From Volvox africanus (taxonomy: Eukaryota; Chlorophyta; Chlorophyceae; Chlamydomonadales; Volvocaceae), in NCBI GenBank assembly GCA_030268105.1, contig BSDZ01000010.1:1526001-1590000 (forward strand): 64,000 bases of DNA, in the 5' to 3' direction. Under the pieces are notes generated by a model. It was not told the origin of the DNA. It was given only the letters and a program-made list of their open reading frames with translations, and searched no databases. Below are positions 58,801 to 64,000 of this stretch, piece after piece. Every line of letters starts with the position of its first letter. The stretch's first letter is position 1. The position numbers and the translations under genes were made by a program.

Positions 58801-59858
58801 ATGCCGTGCTGGTCCTGGTCGACCGTTTCACCAAGATGGTCCACCTGGCCCCCACGACATCATCCTGCACAGCTGAGCAAACGGCCCGTCTATTTTTCGA
58901 CAATGTGGTACGTTTGCATGGGGTCCCCAAGTCCGTGGTATCTGACCGCGGCACTCAATTTGCAAGTAAGTTTTGGGGCGCCCTGGGGACTCTGGTAGGA
59001 ATGCGGGTGAACCTGTCCACCGCCTACCACCCCCAATCTGATGGGCAAACAGAGCGTGTTAACCGTGTCCTGGGTGATATGCTCCGTAACTTTGCAGGAC
59101 GCACCCCTACTGCATGGGATACCTACCTAACCGCTGCTGAGTTTGCCATTAATAATGCTACTAACCGGTCCGTTGGTAATAGTCCGTTTTTCCTGAATTA
59201 CGGTTTTAACCCTGCTTTGCCTGTTTGGCGGGAGTTGGACGTAAATGTTCCAGCTGCAAAAACGTTTGCTAAGTCTTTCGTGTCCCGTCTAACTGACGCT
59301 AAAGCTTGCCTGGAAGCTGCACAGCAACGGGCTATGGACTATTATAACAAGTCCAAAAAGGACGTCACGTTCACCAAGGGCCAGCTGGTTATGTTGAGCA
59401 CGAAGAACCTTCGTTCCCTGGCTGATGGGTCTCGCAAGTTATTACCGCGCTTTGTGGGGCCTTATCCTGTCGTACGCATGGTAGGGTCGGTGGCTGTAGA
59501 GTTACAACTCCCATCTGACCTACGCATTCATCCCACATTTCATGTATCTCTCGTACGTCCATATTGGGGTACTCTACCTGAGGCTAACGATAGCATCCCT
59601 CCTGTTACGGAAGCTAATCCCTCTACCTGGTTATCGGGTAAGCAGACCCTGTATGCTGTCGAACGTATCCTAGATTACCGTGCACGACGTGTTGGCAAGG
59701 GCAGGCGTAAGCGCAATGTGCATGAGTACCTGGTTAAATGGTCTGGGTATTCATCTGAGCACAATAGCTGGGAACCGGCACGTAACTTCACCCCTGACAT
59801 GAAACCCCTGCTTGATGAAGCTAGGCTGCGGGCACAGTCTAAGGACGGACCTCTCTGA
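55788..59858 (+). CDS. Element 1 pol polyprotein (PR-RT-RNase H-IN-chromodomain)
   Basis: Read in the gag frame after the UAG; an independent start would have to be GTG 55836, giving 1,340 residues (numbering below). A conserved region of unknown function lies at about 20-150. Then: protease ADSGASDDF near 198; RT about 395-600 with YLDD near 558-561; RNase H with ITDASIHGTGAVL near 711; integrase zinc finger with HPGC and CDLCQRN near 905-950; integrase catalytic Asp of SMDFIV near 976, Asp of SDRGTQF near 1035 and Glu of DGQTERVN near 1072; GPY-like region; chromodomain about 1272-1318 (VERILDYRARR, VHEYLVKWSGY, HNSWEP). All catalytic motifs are intact. The chromodomain probably guides integration to marked chromatin. 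Confidence 0.95.
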   Translation, partial: ELAQAGIEGSPPGVFAVGQMVAKCRAVRALLPSVLNQVEQVIGRRFSFDARTVRAGFDGFCNLFEPQGRPLSSANLGGHTILFTPSSLCELQKQLALFRACKRQHPDTSACILLPEYVSRRNPSFLSGMQRVLRFNPGTALFHSLDMAGEVVQLPGSPYSVDVWFAAPKSVQEGLPETEPCISVLCLPKAAALIGAGVPLITVSTAGRTFTALADSGASDDFISASVVTQLGLKPSPCSWSEVTLADGGKQAILGQVNLRLSAGPLRLNVRPYVLPELTDAATYILGSSTLAQYGAVLDYEAKSLRLRKGNLVCKVPFTTAGQPPDQMTPAPCFNYATTAICQHTEPEVVGRKAAVRMIRKGAHALLVRPKLHLNATSIPADATDPELEALLQEYADIFQEVPGKPPMRPVDHTIPLVPGAVPVSRPMYRLSPLELDEVKRQVTELLKKGMIRPSTSPYSAPILFVGKKDGTLRMCIDYRGLNAATVKNRYPLPRVDDLLDKLKDSAFFSSIDLQQGYNQIRIAESDIPKTAFRTPFGHFEYTVLSFGLTNAPATFQAVMDRIFRPYIDKFVICYLDDILVFSKTREEHIQHLRLVFEVLRREQLYAKRSKCHWAQPQVEYLGHIVSQGGIRMDPRKTAVVRDWPVPSNLQELRKFLGLTNYFRKFIERYSVIAAPLTNLTRKGAFSSPEAWTPACQEAFDALKRAISDDIILHFPDYSLPFRVEVITDASIHGTGAVLLQQGRPIAYTSKKFSGAETRYTTGEQEFLAVLHALKEWRCYLEGRPFALKTDHKPLTFLQGVPSLNRRQARWMEYLARFNFDWEYLSGSLNIADALSRHPSLHAAILAVSTRSRSQAKPNFVPSDFTKRLKQAYAADPWFTIHNNTGHLAQEHGLWIRSEGSHRQIVVPNDDSLRRELLSRFHDGPLAGHPGCTRLLELLRRQFWWPRMAKDTENYVLCCDLCQRNKAQSGKAHGHLQPLPIPDAPWESVSMDFIVALPKTEGGYDAVLVLVDRFTKMVHLAPTTSSCTAEQTARLFFDNVVRLHGVPKSVVSDRGTQFASKFWGALGTLVGMRVNLSTAYHPQSDGQTERVNRVLGDMLRNFAGRTPTAWDTYLTAAEFAINNATNRSVGNSPFFLNYGFNPALPVWRELDVNVPAAKTFAKSFVSRLTDAKACLEAAQQRAMDYYNKSKKDVTFTKGQLVMLSTKNLRSLADGSRKLLPRFVGPYPVVRMVGSVAVELQLPSDLRIHPTFHVSLVRPYWGTLPEANDSIPPVTEANPSTWLSGKQTLYAVERILDYRARRVGKGRRKRNVHEYLVKWSGYSSEHNSWEPARNFTPDMKPLLDEARLRAQSKDGPL

Positions 59859-59913
59859 CGCTGTCCTACTTCAACCTGTCTGCTCTCTTCTTATGCATCG
59901 GGACGCTGCATCT

Positions 59914-59927
59914 AGAGGGGGAACAAT
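59914..59927 (+). other. Polypurine tract of element 1
   Basis: AGAGGGGGAACAAT immediately before the 3' LTR; primes plus-strand synthesis. Confidence 0.8.
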
Positions 59928-60342
59928 TGTTGTATCCTTAATGCATTTCGGTAATTCATTAAGATATAATAATTATCTGTTTATTATTTTATAATATAAT
60001 ATATTTAATTATCATATTAACTGTTTCATGTTTCCATCTGGCATTCGATTTGTGGATTTGGTCTCGGCTGTCGACGACCAATACTAACCGACTTCCTGAA
60101 ACATCCGAACCTGTCGGTTACTCCATAACCTGTATGGAATGGGCCATTTACCGCCTGAATGGTAAATGGTGGAACATCTGGTTCCTGGTTCACTGAATCT
60201 CCGGTTGTAGTGGTGACTTCTGAAGGTCACGCCCGGTTCGAGGCCTCTCAAGTACGACCTAGTCGGCGGCTCTACTTAATCGGGCTCTGGCACAACAACC
60301 GGTATCTTTTGATACCACCCTTCGTGGGTACCATATACAACA
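59928..60342 (+). repeat. 3' LTR of element 1
   Basis: 415 bp, no difference from the 5' LTR seen by eye. Confidence 0.92.
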
Positions 60343-60347
60343 CTGGC

Positions 60348-60853
60348 GAAGAGGCCCGAATCCTCGCTGAACGCCGGTTCCGTTCTGATGTTCACTCTAA
60401 GGTTCTGCCATCACTATGCAGGATGTGGTTGGATATGATGCTATGGAGGCCTCTGATGGAGAGCCCCCAGCTAAGCGTGTGCGTGCTCACACACCGCAGG
60501 CTGCCGCTGCCGCCGTAGGCACCGGTCCTTCCTCAGCGTCCCGTCCCCGTCAGCGTGACAAGCATCCTAGTTCAGGAGGCAGGGGAAATGCACGTGGGGG
60601 CCGCCGTTGCCACCAGCCGGGTCGTGGTGGAGGTATTAAACCGCAGTCCTTGACGGTGGACCAGGAGCGTGAGCTCACCCGGTTTTATAACCGTTATGGT
60701 CGCCAGCTCACCCGTGGTGACTTGAGGGATTTGCGTCAGGAGGCAGGGGGCAACGTTTGCTTTTGCTGCCGGGCTGCCGGCCACTCATATGATGAGTGCA
60801 CGTTGCGTCCCCCTGAGGCTCGTGCCGCCGTGGCACAAGGCAATGGCCACTAG
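60348..60853 (+). pseudogene. Element 2 gag, part 3 (frameshifted)
   Basis: Continues part 2 in frame (EEARILAERRFRSDVHSKVLPSL), then one base is missing before ATG 60416, where the MQDVVGYDAME frame takes over. It ends with zinc knuckle CFCCRAAGHSYDEC (CX2CX4HX4C) and stop UAG 60851-60853. Element 1 has no shift at the matching place, so this is damage rather than programmed shifting. Confidence 0.85.
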
Positions 60854-60892
60854 GGCCTTGCCCAGGCTAGTGCTGAGGAGAGCTTGCCTGGG
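60851..60892 (+). promoter_or_regulatory. Putative UAG readthrough signal, element 2
   Basis: UAG followed by G, a 7-base spacer, stem CCCAGG (60861-60866), a 20-base loop, then CCTGGG (60887-60892). The stem can extend by one C-G pair and a G-U pair. The loop sequence differs from element 1 but its length is the same. Confidence 0.6.
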
Positions 60893-63800
60893 TTTTCTAA
60901 GTCCGGACAGATAGGTTCAGGTGTGCGTAGCTTTGTGCGCGCCTTGCGCCCAGAGGTCCTTGCTGACCTTGAGACCGCTGTTGGTCGCCGGTTTTCATTT
61001 GGTGCCTTGGCCATCAAGGCTGGGTTTGATTCCACGTGTAACCTCCTGGCACCTCGTGGACGTTCCCTTTCATCGGCTGACCTTGGTGGGCACACCGTCC
61101 TGATTCCCTCCTCACCTCATCATTTAAGGGCCTTGCTCAGTCATTACCGCACCTGCAAGCAGCATAGACCTGATACAGCAGCTGGTATTCTTTTGCCACA
61201 GCATGTAGCTCGTCTGGCCTCTGCTGAACTTGTAGGTATGCGCAAGGTTCAGTCCTTTCCAAAAGGTACTGGTCTCTTTAATGGTCTTGACCTTTCAGGC
61301 CAGCAGGTTGCTTTACCTGGCATCCCGTATCCTGCAGAGGTATGGTTTGATGCGCCGCAGCCATACACACCTGTGTCACCTGATCCTTTCACTTCTGCCC
61401 TTTTGGTAGCTGCATCTGGTGCTATGACTGCAGGATCGGCTCTTCCTCTTATTTCTCTGGCAACAGCTGGACTCAGTTTCACCGCCTTGGTGGACTTGGG
61501 TGCTACCCACGACTTTATCAGTGAGTCACTGGTTCAGCTCTTGCGTTTACCTGTTCGCCTTTGCCCGTGGTCTTTGGTTTCCTTAGCCGACGGGGGCAAA
61601 CAAGCCATCTTGGGGCAGGTGTCTTTGCGGGTGTCTGCAGGCTCTTTTCGTGCTTGCTTGCAGCCCTATGTGCTGCCAACACTCACAGATGCCGCATCTT
61701 TCATTTTAGGCTCTGCCTCACTCCAGAAGCATGCTGCTGCGTTTGACTATGAGGAACGCACCCTTCGCCTGTCTAAGGGTTCAGCAACTTGCGTGCTTCG
61801 CTGGCTGCCTACAGCCGCAGAGGAGGCTGTTCTTGATGACGCCCCTCAGATCAATCACGTTATCACTGCCATGCGTCAAACCAAGCATACCCCAGAGTCT
61901 GTTGGCCGTAAAGCAGCTGTCCGTATGCTGCGTAAGGGTGCTCATGGCATTCTAGTGCGCCCCTCTCTTCGGCTCAACTCTGTTGGTGCTCAGACTTCCA
62001 TGCAGGACCCTGAAGTCTCTGCATTGCTCACGGAGTATGCAGATGTGTTCCGCGACCTTCCAGGGATTCCGCCGGAACGACTGGTGGATCACACCATTCC
62101 TTTGGTGTCTGGTGCGCAACCTGTCTCACGCCCCATGTACCGTCTCAGCCCGTTAGAGCTTGATGAGGTAAAGCGGCAGGTTACTGACTTGCTTGCTAAG
62201 GGCTTGATCCGTCCGAGCACTTCCCCTTACTCCGCACCTATCTTGTTTGTGGGTAAGAAGGATGGCACACTGCGCATGTGCATTGACTATCGTGGTCTTA
62301 ATGCTGTTACGGTCAAAAACCGGTATCCTTTACCCCAGATCGATGACCTGCTTGATAAGCTGCGTGGCTCTGCCTACTTCAGCTCTATTGACCTGCTATA
62401 ATCAGATCCGTATCTTGGAATCTGACATTCCTAAGACAGCTTTCCGTACCCCTTTTGGTCATTTCGAGTTTATGGTCCTGAGCTTTGGTTTGGCTAATGC
62501 CCCTGCGACCTTTCAAGCTGTCATTGACCGTATGTTCAGGCCCTACATCGACAAGTTTGTCGTGTGTTACCTGGACGATATCCTGATCTACTCGAAGACG
62601 AAAGAGGAACACCTTAAGCATCTACGTCAGGTGCTGGAGGTCTTACGGCGTGAGCAGCTGTATGCCAAGCAGTCCAAGTGCCACTGGGCTCTTTCTCAGG
62701 TGGAATACTTGGGACATGTGGTGTCTGCCGATGGCATCCGCATGGACCCCCGTAAGACTGCTGCCGTAAAGGACTGGCCGACTCCGACCTCTTTGCCGGA
62801 GCTGTGCAAGTTTTTGGGCCTTACCAATTACTTTCGTAAGTTTATCTCTGGGAACTCCTCCCTTGCTGCACCTCTCACGTCACTCACTCGCAAAGACGCT
62901 TTTCAGTCTCCTGAGGCTTGGACCCCTAGTTGCCAAGCTGCGTTTGATGCGATCAAGCACGCTGTTGCTAATGACGTGGTGCTGCATTTTCCTGATTACT
63001 CCTTGCTCTTTCGTGTCGAGCTCATCTCTGATGCCTTGCTGCAAGGATCAGGCGCCGTTCTGGTGCAGAATGGGCGTCCCATTGCGTTCACCAGTAAGAA
63101 GTTCGCTCCGGCGGAGCGGGGCTACACTACCGGTGAGCAAGAGCTTCTGGCTATCATTCATGCCTTGCGTGAATGGCGCTGTTACCTGGAGGGCCGTCCC
63201 TTCGTGATAAAGACAGACCATAAACCTTTGACCTTCCTTCAGGGTGTCCCTACCCTTAACCGCCGTCAGGCGCGTTGGTTAGAATACATGGCACGTTTCA
63301 ACTTCACTTGGGAGCATCTCTCCGGATCCCTCAATGTTGCCGATGCATTGAGTCGCCATCCATCCCTGCATGCCGTGATCCTTTCTGTGGTCACTCGGCG
63401 TCAATCTGATGCCTCTGAGGTCACTACCTCTGGCTTTGCACAGCGCATTGTGCAGGGATATGTCTCTGACTCCTGGTTTAAGGATGCCCGCAATGTTGAG
63501 CCCTATAAGCAGGAGCGTGGCCTATGGATCCGTACTGATGGTGAACGTCGCCAGATTGTCGTGCCTAACGACGACCTTCTTTGCCGGGATATCCTTGCTC
63601 GCTTGCATAAGGACCCCTTGGCACCCCCTGGACACGTGGGTGTTACCCGCTTGGTGGAGCTAGCACGTCGCCATTTCTGGTGGTCCTCCTTGGCCCAGGA
63701 TGCTGCTCACTTTGTGCAGCAGTGTGACGATTGCCAACGCTCTAAGCCCCTTTCCGGTAAACAAGCAGGGTTGCTTCAACCCTTGCCGATTCCGGTGGCT

Positions 63801-64000
63801 CCCTGGGAAAGCGTTTCCCTTGATTTTGTTGTTGGTCTTCCTCCGTCTGAGGGGGGGAACGATGCCGTGCTCGTCATGGTTGATCGTTTGACCAAGATGG
63901 TGCACCTTGCACCTACCACCACCTCGGTGACTGCAGAGCAGACGGCTCGTCTGTTCTTTGATAATGTCGTGCGTTTGCATAGCATACCCAAGTCGGTCAT
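60854..64000 (+). pseudogene. Element 2 pol, disrupted in RT, partial at window end
   Basis: In frame with gag after the UAG. It has a region homologous to the N-terminus of element 1 pol, then protease with DLGATHDF where DSGA is expected (the Ser/Thr after the catalytic Asp is replaced by Leu), then RT up to YFSSIDL. There, compared with element 1, eight bases are missing around 62395 and a stop follows at 62399-62401. From 62397 the shifted frame continues without stops to the window end: RT YNQIRIL and YLDD (about 62570), RNase H ISDALLQGSGAVL, integrase zinc finger (HVGVTR, FWW, CDDCQRS) and the first catalytic Asp (SLDFVVGLP). Probably dead. Confidence 0.9.

Larger units (their letters stand above)
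53188..60342 (+). mobile_element. Intact chromodomain Ty3/gypsy retrotransposon (element 1), 7,155 bp, TSD CTGGC
   Basis: Two 415-bp LTRs that look identical, a PBS, gag and pol open throughout, a polypurine tract, and target duplication CTGGC at 53183-53187 and 60343-60347. Identical LTRs and open frames mean a very recent, probably still active element. It sits inside the gag of element 2 in the same orientation. Confidence 0.95.
48379..64000 (+). mobile_element. Host Ty3/gypsy LTR retrotransposon (element 2), interrupted twice, runs off window
   Basis: Starts with a 308-bp 5' LTR, then PBS, leader, gag and pol. Two other LTR elements sit inside its gag (49293-52571 and 53188-60347, including one copy of each target repeat). 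Removing them restores one continuous gag frame up to a single 1-base frameshift near 60413. Order: gag with zinc knuckle, in-frame UAG, protease, RT, RNase H, integrase. The 3' end is outside the window. Confidence 0.9.

Noticed and set aside
60159..60518. 119-codon ORF starting inside the 3' LTR
   Set aside because: It is a chance fusion of LTR sequence with the resumed element 2 gag frame.

Overview
The window is nuclear DNA of a volvocine green alga (Chlamydomonas/Volvox relatives). The evidence is an array of gametolysin/VMP-type M11 metalloproteinases with the QExxHxxGxxH zinc-site variant described from Volvox VMPs, hydroxyproline-rich style Pro tails on those proteins, intron-rich genes with GT-AG junctions, chromodomain Ty3/gypsy elements, and an eukaryotic rDNA fragment. 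No bacterial-style operons, CRISPR arrays or phage genes are present.

Layout. 1-655 is a perfect AAGGGG satellite. 656-2088 holds nothing I can name. 2089-4175 is a riboflavin-kinase-like gene in five recognisable exons, with a one-base frameshift in the last. 4398-41966 is a higher-order tandem array. Unit 1 is 7.67 kb with gene A. Units 2 and 3 are about 11.45 kb each; each has one full gene (B, D) followed by a truncated 3' copy (C, E). Unit 4 carries gene F and is cut off at 41966. A, B, D and F are complete five-exon genes of about 594-623 residues: signal peptide, Pro linker, propeptide, protease domain with QETIHNFGLWH split across the exon 3/4 junction, and a Pro-rich tail. C and E keep only exons 4-5, but intron 3 supplies a TATA-like box and an in-frame hydrophobic leader.

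41967-46410 is decayed repeat DNA: the 3' end of a gypsy pol with chromodomain, LTR-like repeats forming a roughly 580-bp-armed inverted repeat, and an rDNA fragment (18S 3' end, ITS1, 5.8S, ITS2, part of 28S). The 18S piece is truncated by an LTR-like repeat and holds a 101-bp LTR-like insertion flanked by GAAGG repeats. The 5.8S shows CpG-to-TpG/CpA decay. 46411-48378 is unassigned.

48379-64000 is a nested set of LTR retrotransposons. The host is a Ty3/gypsy element (48379 to beyond the end). A 3.27-kb non-autonomous LTR element (49293-52566, TSD CCAGC) and an intact 7.16-kb chromodomain gypsy (53188-60342, TSD CTGGC) are inserted in the host gag. In both gypsy elements gag and pol lie in one frame, separated by a single UAG. 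Seven bases after it both have a 6-bp stem with a 20-base loop, which suggests stop-codon readthrough as the gag-pol expression mechanism.
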